From Pseudocercospora fijiensis CIRAD86 (lineage: Eukaryota > Ascomycota > Dothideomycetes > Mycosphaerellales > Mycosphaerellaceae), in NCBI RefSeq assembly GCF_000340215.1, contig NW_006921533.1, positions 8,189,755-8,253,754 on the forward strand: a DNA stretch of 64,000 nucleotides. The letters run 5' to 3'. Shown piece by piece: positions 37,639 through 50,899 of the stretch. Numbering within the stretch: position 1 is the stretch's first letter; the number at the start of each line of letters is the position of its first letter. The notes below the pieces were generated by a model. That model had not been told where the DNA came from, searched no databases, and was given only the letters and a program-made list of their open reading frames with translations. A program made the translations under genes and the position numbers.

Positions 37639-38329
37639 CAATAATGTCGAGACATGTTCCTGAGAGGACAAAGAGACTGTTGGCCAAGGTCGCGTGCTCA
37701 GCTCAGCCATGATGTACCTGCAAGCTTGTCGAATTAGCGCTAGAGCATTCCTGTTCTTTGATACGCCGAATGACGAGCTTGTTGTAGGAGCCAATAGTGC
37801 CAAGCTTCCTTCATCAGACACAAGTAGAAAAGCTGGCGGGAAAAGTGGTGTCTGTTATAGGGAGTATGCTCATGAATTGCAGTGTTGGGGCTGATGGTGT
37901 AGTATTTGGTGAGAGGAGGAAGTATTACTGCATAGTATCGTGTCTTCGCTTAGCGAGTCCGCGCGATGTAGTAGAAGCCCGGGCGAAAGTTCGGGAAGCA
38001 AACAAGCGGCGGAGTGGAGTGGAGACGAAACTTGAAAGCATCCCGTCTCATCTCGCGCAAGTCGCACGCGACACTCCTTACTGAACCTTCAGCTGCTACG
38101 CTGTAACCTTCTCCGCGACCTCACCAAATTCTACTCACACACACCACACACACCTTTGGCTTCACTTTCTTGCATTCTATTGTTTTGGGCACATCTGTAC
38201 TTCCCTTCCCTTCCCTCCGAAGGCTTATGCCGTCGCATTTCGGCCTCTCCGCAGCCACGACCCCGACCCCGAGGCCGACAGACGCCAACCAGAAAGACCA
38301 GTGTTGTTGATACGTCCTGGCTGGGCAAT

Positions 38330-39659
38330 ATGGATTTCGTGCACGGCAATGCCACCGCTCCGGACTTGGGGACGCCGCAGTCGCAGGCGCGCGCATGGTT
38401 TGAGCCTTTGGTGAGCATCTTCTGCGTGGTTGAGGCCGAGGCCTGCATCCGGCAATACTGACCATCTTGCCAGTTGGTCCTGACGATCATGTCTGTTTCG
38501 CTATACATGAACCGAGATCGAAACTTTCGAATAATACCGAACCGAAGAGACGACTCGAGCGAATCTCTTATGAAGAGCCACAGACATGAGTACGAAGATA
38601 GTAGTTCATCGTCCCGATCAACGAGTCCGGATCGACCGAAGACCAGTGTAGACCTTCAACCGCGATCGTCGAGGAGCGACTCTGATATCAACTTCCCGAG
38701 CCGCATACTGCAGCGACTGCCGTTCCTGGTGGAGATGCTGTATTGGGTGCTCAACTATGTTGCATATGCTTTGACAAAGAAGATCGGCGCAGGGATATAT
38801 TCAAGATACGGAGGCAATGGAGTGACTGAGCTGGCTCAGCAGCATGGTATCGACATCCTTACCCTCGAACACAACACCATCTTCAGCGTCTTTTTCCCCG
38901 TCACCGAAGTTGACTTTCAGCGGTTCTTCCTCAATGGACACACATCCTTCATCACCATCTTCAACCAGTTTTACTCTCTTGTGCACATCCCAGGAACTGT
39001 CGCGTAAGTAGTCCGCGCATCACTTTACTACTGTTTCGGACGTGCTCCTGACACTTTCTAGATTCATCTCCTGGTACTACTATGCTGCACCGAGCCACGA
39101 CATCTTCGCCATTGTCCGACGAACCATGACCATGGGCAACTTCGCAGCCTTTATAATTTTCTCCTTCTGGCCCTGCATGCCACCACGACTTCTTCCAGAC
39201 TCGTTTGGCTTCAAGGATACCGTGCGACAAGAGCATGCTGAGAGTGTGTGGGTCGGTGGCGCAAATGTGAATCAGCTGGCAGCCATGCCAAGCCTGCACT
39301 TCACATACGCATTCATCATCGGCGTCACATTCCTCTACCACTCTGGTCTCTTCCATATGTTCCGTGGTCGCCGCACCGGAAAGCCACCCATCGTCAGCTT
39401 TCTCTGGATCGTCGCTGGCATTCTATACCCAATCTTTGTTCTCTCCATCATCGTCGCCACCGCGAACCACTATTACCTGGACGCCGTCGTCGCGACTTTC
39501 TCCGTCGGCCTCTCATTCCTGGCCAACAGACTCTGGCTGGTACTACTCCCAGTAGAAGCATTCATCTGCCGTCTCCTCCACCTCAGGAAACCTCGACCGA
39601 GTACCCGACAAGCAGTTCCCAAGGAGAAGCCACAAGTCGTCGTTACGGACTGGGCATGA
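38330..39659 (+). CDS. PAP2-superfamily (inositol phosphotransferase-like) membrane protein
   Basis: Three exons (38330-38410, 38474-39003, 39062-39659) give 402 residues. Donors are GTGAGC and GTAAGT, with CTGAC branch points. An N-terminal segment spans the first junction (LVLTIMSVSLYMN near 28-40). A Ser/Arg-rich cytosolic stretch follows, then membrane segments. The catalytic-type motifs MPSLHFTYAF (about 279-288) and ANHYYLDAV (about 339-347) match the C2 and C3 motifs of the PAP2_3/Aur1-like group, in which a serine-histidine and a later His-Asp pair move phosphoryl or inositol-phosphoryl groups between lipids. It is probably in the ER/Golgi membrane. Its exact substrate cannot be told from sequence. 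A longer start at 38156 adds a low-complexity leader and is not favoured. Confidence 0.85.
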
Positions 39660-40539
39660 TGATTCAACCTCGTGGCATGTGTGCTTCAAAACAATCAGAT
39701 CAAGAACATTGTGTGTGTGTGTAAGTGTTTTTCATGCATTGCGTTGGATGGGGCATGGCGTATACTGTACCGGATGAAACCTGGCATCTGACACGTGGAA
39801 ATTGAAACCCTGGATGTCGAAAAAAAGCGACCTTCTTCGAACGACTCAGCCGAGACCAGACTTTTTAAACTAAATTGGGTTGTACATAGGCAAGAAGCAG
39901 CATTACTTACCTCGTTCTCTTGAAGAAACGGCAGATTTGTGTGTGTGTGCGGGTGTGTAGATATGCATTGCACAGTACAATAGAGATGAGAAGTTGACAA
40001 GTTTGCCTTTTCTTTTTCACCTTTTTTACTTTTGCGATATGTGGATGTGGATGTGGGCAAGAGATGGTGATCTTCTTGTGATCTTTCTTTCCAGCACGCT
40101 GCGTTGATGCCAGCTAGGAGCACAACACCGATGAAGATGGAGGAAGGAAGGAAAGGGCGGTCCTTCGTTCAATTTTGGATCCTTGGTGAGATCTTTGCGT
40201 GCCTAGTGGGTACCGGTGTGATGGAGATTGTATCACGAGGAGAAAGAGAAGTCGGTTCGCGCGTCATTTGATTTGGTGTTTATAAGAGAGGCTGGCTAAG
40301 AGCAGTTACAATAGTACTTGGACTATCTGATCTAAGGTCGCTGAAGAAAATCCTATTGCCTAGAGAGAAGGAAATTTTACTTACTATTCGGAGTCTAGGA
40401 CTTTTCGACGAAAGAAACTTAAGGAGTGGAAGGACCTTCTAAAGATCCTAAGGTATCCCCAACTAGCTAGCTAGCTAGCTACACAAAACCGATCTCTGAA
40501 CACCCCTAACAATGCACATTGTGTCCCCCCCCCCTCCCA
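39660..40539. other. Convergent 3' flanks with a small RIP-altered patch
   Basis: This lies between the PAP2-family gene (plus) and the sugar transporter (minus), so it holds two 3' ends. GT runs sit at 39711-39722 and 39930-39950. From about 40300 to 40500 CpA and TpG become scarce, and the patch ends in a CTAG run (about 40464-40483), suggesting a short repeat fragment hit by RIP. No gene is visible. Confidence 0.5.
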
Positions 40540-42346
40540 TCAAACCTTCCCCTCCACACTCTCCTCCCTCCTCTCCACCTCCTCCCCCCTCTTCCCCTCC
40601 CCCTGCTCCAAAGCCAACGCATGATGATACTGCACCCTCGTCCTCCACGGCCTCGTCCCAATGCCCGGAATGCCGTTCGGATCCTCAAACATCACCTCCG
40701 TCTCCTCCAACGTCTTCCCCGCCGTCTCGGGAAAAAGCAAGGCGGAATGCACCAGCATGCAAAAATTAAAAACCCCGAACACAAGATACACTTTCCAACG
40801 AATGTTGACGAAAGCCGGGGGCACGAAGGCTCCCAGCGCGCAATTGAAGGCCCAGTTCGCAGAGGTGGAGAGCGCGACTGCTTTGCCGCGGACGCGGAGC
40901 GGGTAGAGTTCGGGTGGGTAGACCCAGGAGACGGGGCCCCAGGTGGGGGCGAAGGAGGCGACGAAGAGGTAGGTTGAGGCGATGAGGCCTTTGGCTGGGG
41001 CGCCTTGGAGACGCATGGAGACTGCTGCTACGCCGCCGACTCCTCCTGGCACGATTTCTCCGCGGCTGGCGAGGATGCCGGCGTTGGTGAACATCCAGAC
41101 CATCATGAGGAAGGCGCCGATTATTAGGGTCGGGCGACGGCCCCATCGGTCGAGCCAGATTAGAGCTGGGACGGTCATGAGCACGTTGATGATGTATTGG
41201 ATTGAGGAGGCCAGGAGGTTGGCGTTGCCGCTGTAGCCGGCCATGGAGAAGACGTAGGTTATGTAGTACACTTTTTTTTAAGAGGGTTAGTTTTTGTTTG
41301 TGTTGGAATACTGGAGGGATTTGGTGGGCTTACTCATGACGTTCATGCCGGTTAATTGTGACCATATCTGGGTGAAGACGCCAATGTGTGTTCTGTTAAG
41401 GAGTTTTGGTGTGAGGAGTTCCCAATATGTGACGTCGGAGTTTCGGGCTTCGAATTGGCACATTTCGCGGATGTCGTGTAGTTCTTGGGATACGAGAGGG
41501 CTGTCTGGGTTGCCTTTGCCGTGGACGAGAGTCAGCACGGCTTTGCAGTCCTCCCAGCGATCTTTGCGAGCGAGCCCTATAGCAGGTTGTTAGGGGTGGC
41601 CACTCTCGACGAGGTGGGTAGGGTACTTACAACGCGGCGACTCGGGCAGGAAGAACATGGCGAAGAACAATAGCACGGCCGGAAGCATTTGAAGTCCCCA
41701 TGGCAAGCGGAAGACGGTGGTACTGTAATTATCCACATCCTGACCGCCCACAAAAGATGCGCCGTAGGAGATGTAGTAGAGAATTAGGATTCCCCACGTG
41801 ATGGCCCACTGCTGGAAAGCCACCAATCGACCACGTTTGCTCGGAGGAGCGATTTCGGATACATATACGGGGACTTGAGCAGATTCGATGCCCACACAGA
41901 AACCGTTGATGACGCGCCCGACGATGAGCATACCGATGTTCTGCGATGCGCAAATTATCGTCGAGCCAACCACCCAGATCACGCAGCCGATCATGATGGA
42001 CTTCTTCCGGCCGAAGATATCGGAAAGGTAGCCAGACACCAAAGCACCCAGCCAGCTGCCACCTGGCATTGAAGCTGTAATTCCTCCTTGAACGCTGGCG
42101 GTTGGTCCGGAGCATTCATTGCTGTCGTCATATCCAGGCCCGCGTGGACCTTGGTTGAAGTAGCATTTGTAGGCGGTCGTGCCCAGAATTGCGGACATGG
42201 ACGAGATGTCGAAGCCTGTGTTTTGCCTCCTGTATCAGAACTAGCTCACTCACATGATGCCGGCGGGCGGGCAGCTCACCAAAGAGACCACCGCCGATCA
42301 CGGCCACAGCCGTAATGGCGTAGATGTTTCCAACTTGAAAGCCCAT
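40540..42346 (-). CDS. MFS sugar transporter
   Basis: Four minus-strand exons (42346-42280, 42215-41631, 41576-41334, 41270-40540) give 541 residues, with all frames restored. Twelve membrane segments are expected. Sugar-porter landmarks are FGFDISSM near residue 21, DIFGRKK after helix 2, PESPRW at the exon 2/3 junction (about 213-218), DRWGRRPT near 339, VYPPELYPLRVRGKA near 416-430 and PETAGKTLEE near 479-488. These place it in the sugar porter family of proton symporters at the plasma membrane. The sequence resembles monosaccharide/high-affinity glucose-type carriers, but the substrate is not determined. The tail is long and charged (Glu/Arg-rich). The last intron has an unusual all-A run before its acceptor. 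Confidence 0.92.
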
Positions 42347-43184
42347 GATGATACCAGCTCGCTGGTTCCAACGAGCGAGAGGAAAAAATCAGAAACAAGA
42401 GCTGCTCGAGCAGCCGGGGAGGCACAGGGCATTTCAATCCTGTAGTTCTAATGCTCCCCTTGCTGGAGCTTGAGCCTTGAGCGACGGTCGTGCAGCGTCC
42501 ATCGTGACCTCGCGTACACTGCTCCTTTACATCCAAACAAAACGCGGCCGCCGCTCTCTCCCTCCACGTCGGGACTGCTCAAGGGCATAGAATACTGGAT
42601 GGCCAGGCTCCATGGCATCAATCAAAAGATTCACGGACCGCGCAGCCCGTCTTTCGCCCGAATCCTGTCCTTGAGGCTTGGTGGTCACGAATAACGCCAA
42701 GAGTACAAGCAATGCGTCCTTGTCGCAGCCATGCGAAATTGCGAGTGCGAATGCGAATCAATCCTGATGCGATGCGGGGTTCCCGAAGAATTTCGCGAAT
42801 CGAATCGTCAGGCGTATGAGGTTGCATGGTGATTGGGCGTCTTCCAGGTTCCTCCGCCCATTCAGCGTGTCTCCGGAAATCGTCGCCATTCCCCACACCG
42901 TCACAGAACTACCCCAGGACTTTCCGGGCCAGCCACGTTTTTTCTCCACCTCCACTTCGCGACACTGCTTGACGTTTCAAGAAGCCGAATGAAATCACTT
43001 CACCGGGACTTCTAAATGAAAACTCATATCGTCGCATTTGGTGGACGGACTCGGGTGCGAAAAAGATCACAATCGGGATGGATGGATGGACATGTCGTGA
43101 TTGATGCTCAGCTGTACCGACGCAGCTGTCTGTGCCTGGTCTGTGATGAAGTGATTGGCCGCGGCACAGCAGCTTTCCGGGACG

Positions 43185-43216
<32 letters not shown>

Positions 43217-43798
43217 CTTATTGCTGCACAGAAATTCGGCGCTTGGAGATGTGACAGGTCGATAGGTCGATCAGACTGACACTGACATTGGAAGAAGACT
43301 GCTGGGCCTATGATATTCTTCCCGATGATGGATGGTGCAGTCGACATTCGTGTCGGAGTGACTTCAGCAAGAACAAAGGCCTCAGGCAATCGTGACACGT
43401 CGCTCAGGAATGGGAGGATCGTGCGCCTTTGAAGATTTCGTGAAGAACCAGAGAGAGGTCGCGGCGTTGCGATGCGATGCTGACGTTGGAAAGAAGGTAG
43501 GTATCTTCGGTCGGGTGAGGAAAAAGTAAGTCTTGTCATCGGCGACGCACGCACTGCTTTTATATGAGTGTGGTGGCTGGGATTGACTCGAGCTGACACG
43601 GGCTTGCCTGCCTTCCGACCATCCGAAGATCGATACGAAGCGCTCGAAACAACACGACATCATCAAGCTATATTTGAGCGTGTCAATTGCTTGCGTGAGC
43701 TCTTCAAATGCTCGGCCCACTCTGGGATATATCTGGCAAGCCATCGTCAATGACATTCTCATATCTATGTGCGGAATTCAGCTCATCCCTTTACATCC
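42347..43798. other. Intergenic, promoter of the sugar transporter
   Basis: 1.45 kb of unaltered DNA between two minus-strand genes. It contains a GCAG microsatellite (about 43184-43216). No coding frame with a domain was found. Confidence 0.5.
43184..43216 (+). repeat. GCAG tetranucleotide microsatellite
   Basis: About eight perfect units of GCAG/CAGG. Confidence 0.9.
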
Positions 43799-45036
43799 TC
43801 AATCGCCTCTTGTTTGCACAACGCTACGATGCACCTGAATCCCCAATCTCATATCTGCTCCCGTCATATCCTGAAGAATATACTCTTCACTCCCCGTCCC
43901 GGAGTCCCCAGAAGGTTTCCTACAAGTCCCAAGCTGACTACTCGTCACCGCAGTTTTCATCTTGCCCGGAGAATTCCCACCGCTGTATGCCGGCGGAGGA
44001 TCCATGAACCCGCTCCCAAACCCATTCTCCAGCCTTCCTCTGCTGTGACCACGACCATAACCCTCGGCAAGCTTCATCCCAGACCCATTGGCGCTGTCTC
44101 CTAAATGGAACATTTTGCGGAATAAGGGTCGAAGGGTTGATATGCAGCCGACTATGAATCCTACTCCGTTTTCGGCAAAGCCCCAGATTAATACGTCCGC
44201 GACGCTGAAGAGGTAATCGTCACTGCTGTTGAGATTTACGGTGTATTTGAGGCGGATGCATGCTGATAGAGAGGCTAGCACACCAAGCGACAGGAGGAAT
44301 CCGACCGAGATTTTGGAGTTGGTGTTGAGCTTTAGGTCCCAGAGTAGGGGAATGGGACTACGTAACATCAGCTCGACTGTCTTGGACGGGATTGAGGAAG
44401 GATGACTTACATCAGTGCACAGAACCAGTCTGTGATGATATTCACGGCTGTATCGGCGTAATAAATGTCGGCCAACTGTGTGCTTGGTAGACAGCTACCG
44501 CCGGGCTGGGTTGTGTCCCAGGCATAGCTGACTGGGTTGCAGCGGAAGATGATGTAGAAGAAGCTGATCAGGTTCATGATGATGAAAAAGGAGGACATGG
44601 CCCAGAGCGCGTAAATATAGTTTCTCTTCGGTCCGGCAACTCTTATCAGCATGAAAGAGATGCTGAGCTTGATGGGAATGATCGCTAGGCAAAAGAAGCA
44701 TTCGAAGAAGAAGAACCACTGTTGCAGACATGAGTGCGTGCTCGAATTCGCTATGATGTGATCGACGTTGCTTACCATCATTGCCGTCTCATTCTGAGCA
44801 GCTGTAAGTTTCCATTTATGCACTCCTATTCCCAGAAACGAACCTCCCAGGCAGAAGACGCTGAGAGCTCCATATGGTATCAAGGCAAAGGTCATGGACC
44901 AGTCGTCCCATCCCCAAGCGTTTCCCTTCACTCGTGTATACACTCGCATCGGATACACGATGAGGGAGATTGCAGTCAGGATAATGATCGTGGCTGCCAC
45001 ATTTGGCGCGTTATCTTCGAAGACGACTTTCGTCAT
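43799..45036 (-). CDS. Fungal rhodopsin-fold integral membrane protein (PTH11-like, no CFEM)
   Basis: Three minus-strand exons (45036-44776, 44718-44411, 44357-43799) give 375 residues. Start MTKVVFEDNAPNVAA, then seven membrane segments: IIILTAISLIVYPMRVYTR, a GWDDW motif after helix 1 (about 41-45), WFFFFECFFC at the exon 2 start, LSISFMLIRV, and FFIIMNLISFFYIIFRCNP with CLPS, followed by DWFCALIPIPLLW. These are the hallmarks of the fungal rhodopsin-domain family that includes PTH11-like receptors. Residues from about 290 on form a Gly/Ser/Pro-rich cytosolic tail. There is no CFEM cysteine domain at the N-terminus. A role in sensing is possible but unproven. The first intron is 57 bases, a multiple of three and without stops. 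Confidence 0.88.
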
Positions 45037-46015
45037 GGCTGTGGTCGGATGGGTCGAAAGCACAAGGGTGGTACAGTTATTCTTGTGGTTTTATGCCAGT
45101 CATGCCTGATCCGCTGTGGCCTACACTAGCACCAGATGGTACGTATGTAGCTGAGCGATAACTCCAAACTCCAGACGAAAGTAGCAACGAAATGCAACGA
45201 ACAGATAGAGGTCAACGAAAGGTTGTTTGAAGTTGAGTGAAGGCAGAGAGATTTTGCTTGCCAAGAGCGAAATGCTGCAGTCCCGTCTCCATCGATCAAT
45301 CCACGCGGTGCACGGTACCTGCATGATGCATAGACCATGTTCGCGACTCCATCAAAAGGATTCCTTTTACCACCTTTGCAGCATCGCTCCGAAGCGCCAC
45401 GCTCCCGCTGACGGCTCTGCAGCAACAACAGGTGGAGTCTCAAGCTCTGAACAAGCATGATGTGGTAAGAGCAACAGCCGCCACGGACCCATTGTGACCA
45501 CAAATGGAAGGACGCCAGAATTGCTGTGGGCACGGCTATGTCCCTTGGCGCTTGTCAAAAACCGACCGGTGCGGCGCAGGGGAGTGAAGGGAATGGTTCT
45601 TGCAGAGATCCATAAATTTCGCCCCGCTTTTTCCGTTCTCCAGCATGCGAGATGAAGGAAAATTTGGTTGCAGTGTCGGAGGAAACGAAGAAGCTGCGTT
45701 GAGAATCGAGATGGCATGAAGACGCTCGGATGCGACGCGCACGCGCACCAATCGGAGTTGATCGACGACAGGTTTATTTTCGACGAGAAGAGATGGGATG
45801 GATGGACGGCAGCAGCAGCAGCAGTCACCTGCGGCACGACAATTGTTATCGTCAAGACGCGGTGTTGTGCAGAAAAGCACAGTGTCCACTCCGAAATTTC
45901 GTTTCCAGTGGATTCGGTCCGACCGGCCCGCGCAAGTCTCCGAACGAGTGCCGAAAGGAGCCACAGCGGCTGCAGTCTCGGGCGTAGAGACTACTTTAGT
46001 ATACTGTACTCTTTC
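45037..46015. other. Intergenic, right edge of the gene island
   Basis: This holds the promoter of the rhodopsin-fold gene. Short frames (for example plus 45668-46111) lack domains. A GCA run lies near 45808-45825. Normal CpA and TpG stop abruptly at about 46000, where the RIP-altered block begins. Confidence 0.5.
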
Positions 46016-46323
46016 TATATCTCGCTAAAAGAAGTTATTGAATTGGTATTGGGAATGAAAATACTATCTTTCGTAAAAAGTATAAATCAGTCTCTTATTA
46101 TTTCTAGATAATACTTTTTGTTTAGAATAATTTATTTCCTAGTATAGATTAAATATAACGGAGACCTTATATTCGAGGTAACTACGAAGTCGCGAACAAC
46201 TATCTAAGAGGTCGTAGGGCCTAAGTGTTTAAATAGGGATCTAGAGGTACTAAGCTACGGTATAGCCTATACTAGGCTTTTATATATTAGAATTCTAAAA
46301 AAAGGGCTTCCCCTTAAATTTGA

Positions 46324-46347
46324 CCCCCCCCCCCCCCCCCCCCCCCC
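46324..46347 (+). repeat. Poly-C tract, 24 bases
   Basis: An uninterrupted run of 24 cytosines within RIP-altered AT-rich DNA. Its true length may differ because long homopolymers are hard to sequence. Confidence 0.9.
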
Positions 46348-46899
46348 TTTAAAGCGGTCGCATCCCTAAGACCTTCTTTTAATCGTATAACTGCAGTTAC
46401 ATTCTAAACTGTGTCTTCCTTGCTTTCCGCGGCGCCGGCGTTATCTAAATACGCGCTAGTATACGCCGACGTTATAGACTTAGTAATACCTACCTTATTT
46501 ACTAACCGCGCCTTCTACCGCGTAGTATCCTTACCTAAGGCAAGATAGCTAGTAACAAGATATAATAGGTTTGTATACGCTTCTATAAGTATAGTAACCC
46601 TAGTATTATTATAATACTTACTCTAAGTAGGTATAAGACCCCCTTTATAGAGCGTAGAAGACTAAATAGTCGTACGGGTTATAGATCGGGTAACGCGGGC
46701 ATACTAAGTGTTAGCTAAGCTAGTCGCAGCATCGCTACCGATAATAGCATTAATAGGCTTAGTAGCCGTTGTCTCTTTCGTTACTTCCTCGTACGGTACC
46801 TAGTCCTTCGGCGGCTAGAAGTTCGCTAGTTTAGACTTGTTTAGGTAGTTATAGTAAAAGTCCGCAACTAATATACGAGCATTTTTAATTACTACCTTA

Positions 46900-49800
46900 G
46901 AGGGCTCCTATATTACCTCTATATCTAAGTACCCTTTCTACTAAACTAGATATTTTAAGCTCTTTCTGTTTCCTCTAGAATCTAATATCCGCTTAACCTC
47001 GTACTTATCTTACGGTCGATTATCCTCGCCTATAACTTTAAGAGATAGCGGGCATACGGTATAATTACTGTAATAGGGTCGTAGATATCGCGGGTAGAAA
47101 GAGTTATAAACTCGAATACGCGAGGGAAGGTCGACCTTATAGGCGCTATTTAGATTATCTATAATAGTAACTAGTCCGTACTAACGAATATCGAACTTCT
47201 TCGAGGGTCGGGTCGTTTTCTAGTTCGTAGTACTAATATATATCTTGTCTCCTACGCTATAGCGAGGAGTTAGCATACGATGCTTATTAGCGTTATTAGA
47301 TTGTATAACTTATACGAGGTTTAACTATTCTCGGAGGCACGAGTAAACTTCCGATATACGCTTAGCGAAACGGTTAGTAGAGGCTATATCTAACCGCTGC
47401 TTAGTTAGTAAGAGCTTCGCTAGAATGTCGAGATTAAGGTTAATACGAGGGTAGCGGCCTTTCTCTATATAGAATAGGGATATACTAGTAACCTTAGAGA
47501 TATAATTGTTCTATACTATTTCCGCGAGCGGGTAGAGATCTACCTAGTTATCTTAGGCGTAGTTTATATAGGCGTAGACATACTTCTTAACCTCCTTGTT
47601 AGTGTTTTTAGACTAACTGTCCGTCTTAGGGTAGAAGGCAGTCGACAACCGTTGCTTTATACCTAATAGTTAATATAGGCGCTTCTAGAAAGCGGATACC
47701 TACTATAGTCCTCGGTCGGATATTAGGCCTGTCGGGAGGCCGTAGTGCGGATAACAGTACTTTAAGAAGATATAAGCTATATATTCGGCTTCTATCGATA
47801 GTATAGGTAGCAGGTATACTCCTTTTGCTATACGATTAGTAATAGTATATATATTCTTATATATTTGACTATCGTACGACCCTATAGACGGTAGGAGCTA
47901 TACGATAAAGTCTGTGGCAATTTTATCCTATAGATTAAAGGGTATAGGTATAGGTCGTAAGAGACTAGAATACTAAGTCTAATTAGGCTTTGTCGTACGG
48001 CATATATAGCATCTTTATACGTATTCGCGGACGAATTGCGACATGCCGGGCTAGACGAAGTTCTAAGACACTAGATCGAACGTCTTAGTTCGCCCTAGAT
48101 AGCCGGTACTAGGTATATCGTAGTATGCTCGTAGAATAGTATTATATAGGTCGTAGTCGCTAGGAGGAATAAATACGCAATAACCTCCGTAACGGTTCTT
48201 AAGATATACTAACCCTCTAACCTCGACAGTATCTTACTCGTTTATACGGTATTTGCGTAGAATAGTTACAGGCTTACGTTCTTCTAACTATACTATTATC
48301 TTCTTTATAGCGTCGCTCGTATAGGCCTTACGTATAGTACTCAAAATCGCAGAGTCTTAATAAGGTTGTAAATTAGGAGTAGCTATAATCGTAGCGGCGA
48401 TTAATCGGTCTAGTATAAGAATAGTGCGCACCTGCTATACTAGTCGTAGGTCTTTCTTATCCTACGGTTTGTCTTAAGGCCGCCGAGTTAAAGCGTCGGG
48501 TTTAGTACCTTAGGTACTAGGACGGTATACAACCTTAAAAAAGAACTAAGAGAGGAATTTAGCCTATCGGGCCTACCGGCGATTTAGCTGCTTACTACTT
48601 ATAAAGTATTTAAGGTTCTTATAGTCGGATAGTACTAAGATTAGCTTTCCTTTAGCATTAGAGAGATTCTTAAACTCTGTACCGTCGGTAAACTCGTAAG
48701 CTATTAATTCCGGCCTCTACTCTTCGAATACCTTAACTATAGCTATTAGCTCCTTATCGTAGATGTCGTAATTGCACTCCTACGGGTTTATCTTCTTAGA
48801 TAAGTATGCGATAGGTCGAAGCATATTATTAGTGCCTCTCTATAATAGTACCGCTATCGTTACAAAGTCGGATATATTAGTCTCGAGTATAGTTTCTAGA
48901 CTAGGCTAAAAGTGCGCGAGGACCGGAGCTTCTATAAAGGCTCTTTTAAGAGTATCGAAAGCTGTTTAGTATTCCGGTAACTAGTTCTACTTCGGTATAT
49001 CCTTAGTACGAGTAAGCTACGTTATAGGAAGTGCGATACGCGAGAAGTTACGGACAAAACGCCGGTAGAAGTTAGCAAATCCGAGGAAAGAAAGCATATC
49101 TTTTACATTCTTCGGGGCTTCCTACTCCTAAATAGCGGAGACCTTCTCTAGGTCTATACGTATACTATCCTTACCGATAACAAGCCCTAGGTATTTCGTC
49201 TCTTAAACGTAAAACTCGCATTTGTTAATATCGAGTTAAAGACTAGTATCTAGTAGTTTCCTTATAACCTTCTCGATATACTAGCAGTACGCTTCCTCGT
49301 TATCCGAGAAGACTAAGGCATCGTCGAGATAGGCGGATACAAAGTCGTCGAGGAAGTCGCAAAGAGCGTCGTTAATATACGACTAGAACGTACTAGGAGC
49401 GTTATAGAGCCCGAAAGGCATTACTAGATATTTAAACTGTCTATAACGCGTCGTAAAGGCCGTCTTCTATTTATGCCTAGTAGCAATATAGATGCGGTTA
49501 AAAGTAGTAATAACGTCTAACTTAGTAAAGAACTTCTTGCCGCTAATCCGGTTAAGGGTATCTTAAATTAGAGGGATAGGATATCTGCTTTTTATAGTAA
49601 GCTCGTTAAGTACTCGGTAATCGATATATACGCGTAGCCCCCTACTCGGCTTCTTAACGATTATAACGGGCGAAGCGGCGGGTAAGTTACTACGCTATAT
49701 ATTGCCTTTCTCGAGCTAGTTATCGAGCTACTTCTTAACAACTGCGTTTTCTAATGCTAATATAGGGTATAGGCGCTTATACGGAGGATTACCTTTCGTA

Positions 49801-50750
49801 ACGATCTTATAGTCTATACTAGGTCGGTAAGAGGGTAGTTTAGACGCTTCTCTACGGACAAAGAGCTAAGCGAGGTAATAATATCTCTTAGGAAGTTTGC
49901 GTAGCACTTCTTCTATATTGTCCTATTCGGCCTCGGTCTTAGCTATAAATTTCTCGTAGTTAGAGATTAATATAGCGCAGTTGTTTAATTAAACGGCGCC
50001 TTGCTCGGCGATTGAAATATATATAGCGCAAGCGAAGGCTATATTCCTAGAGTAGACAGGCCGTACCGTTATAGCGTAAGCTAATAGGGCGTATATAGTT
50101 ACCGGATCTGTAGCAGACTTCGCTATATAGGTTTCGTTAGGGTTAATCTATATCGTATAAATCTCCGTACCTTCTTTAAGGCTTAATCTCTTTAAAGTTA
50201 CGAGGTCGATCTATTAAATACGATTACCGATCTATTCTACGGATACCTTTACGGGCGGAGGAGGCTCTTATCCTAAGATATCCGGCCTAGATAGGAAGTC
50301 CTAATATCGAGGAGTTCGTATCGCTTTAGGTTAGGAGATTATAGGAACTAAGATAACCTTAGGGTACTATAAATAATCCTTATAGATAGGATCGTTAAAC
50401 GTAAGTACTTAGTTTCGCTAGTCTTTCTTAGGTTAGTGTTTAGCATACTAGCTAAACCCTAATACTATATCGTATTCGAGATCGTCTATAACGAAGTATC
50501 GTACCTGCTCGGTATATCTACTAATGTTCGTATTAATAGTATATATCTCGCCGATAAGCTTCTACGTATAGCTGCTATCTGCGAGTCTAAGAGCGACTAG
50601 CGGAATAGCAGAGGTTCTAATATTGTATTTGCGTATATAGGATTTACGGATATATTCTATATTAGCTCTATCGTCTAGAAACAGTTCTGCGTCTTATGCT
50701 TCTACTATCTTCTATCCGACTTTGCCGTTAACTATAAAGTAATAAGAGAT
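46900..50750 (-). pseudogene. pol remnant of gypsy element 2
   Basis: Reverse transcriptase: [20 protein letters not shown] (about 49680-49620), then YLDDALVFS near 49345-49315, a catalytic box with Leu and Ala at positions often Ile/Val. RNase H lies around 48900-48500. Integrase includes GLPTGLISDRGLQ and LLGIKQRLSTAFYPKTD in about 47780-47600, and NSIEQ...YREKGRYPRI (about 47520-47440). A protease-like region should lie near 50.7-50.2 kb but is not certain. Stops are at former CAA/CAG/TGG codons. Confidence 0.85.
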
Positions 50751-50899
50751 AGGAGGCAATTTATTAGATTCTTCTTCTATAGACGCCTTTAATAAAAGTG
50801 CTTTTAGTTTATATAGAGGGGGTAGAGTTAATATATCCTATATCGGACTATTACTTGTTACGCTTAAGTAATAGTCTAAGCATTTCCCTAGCTATTACT

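Larger units (their letters stand above)
34272..38329. other. 4-kb intergenic region between divergent genes
   Basis: It separates the kelch gene (minus) and the PAP2-family gene (plus), so it carries both promoters. It is not RIP-altered. Many short frames overlap on both strands and none has a domain. It contains an AGCTAC microsatellite (about 36684-36736) and a 132-bp tandem duplication (37419-37638). A short degenerate series of GTGGAGCGT/GTAAAGCGT words lies at 34610-34650. Confidence 0.45.

Noticed and set aside
38156..38329. Earlier start codon for the PAP2-family gene
   Set aside because: It would add 58 residues of low-complexity Arg/Pro sequence. The start at 38330 gives a compact N-terminus in keeping with the first intron.
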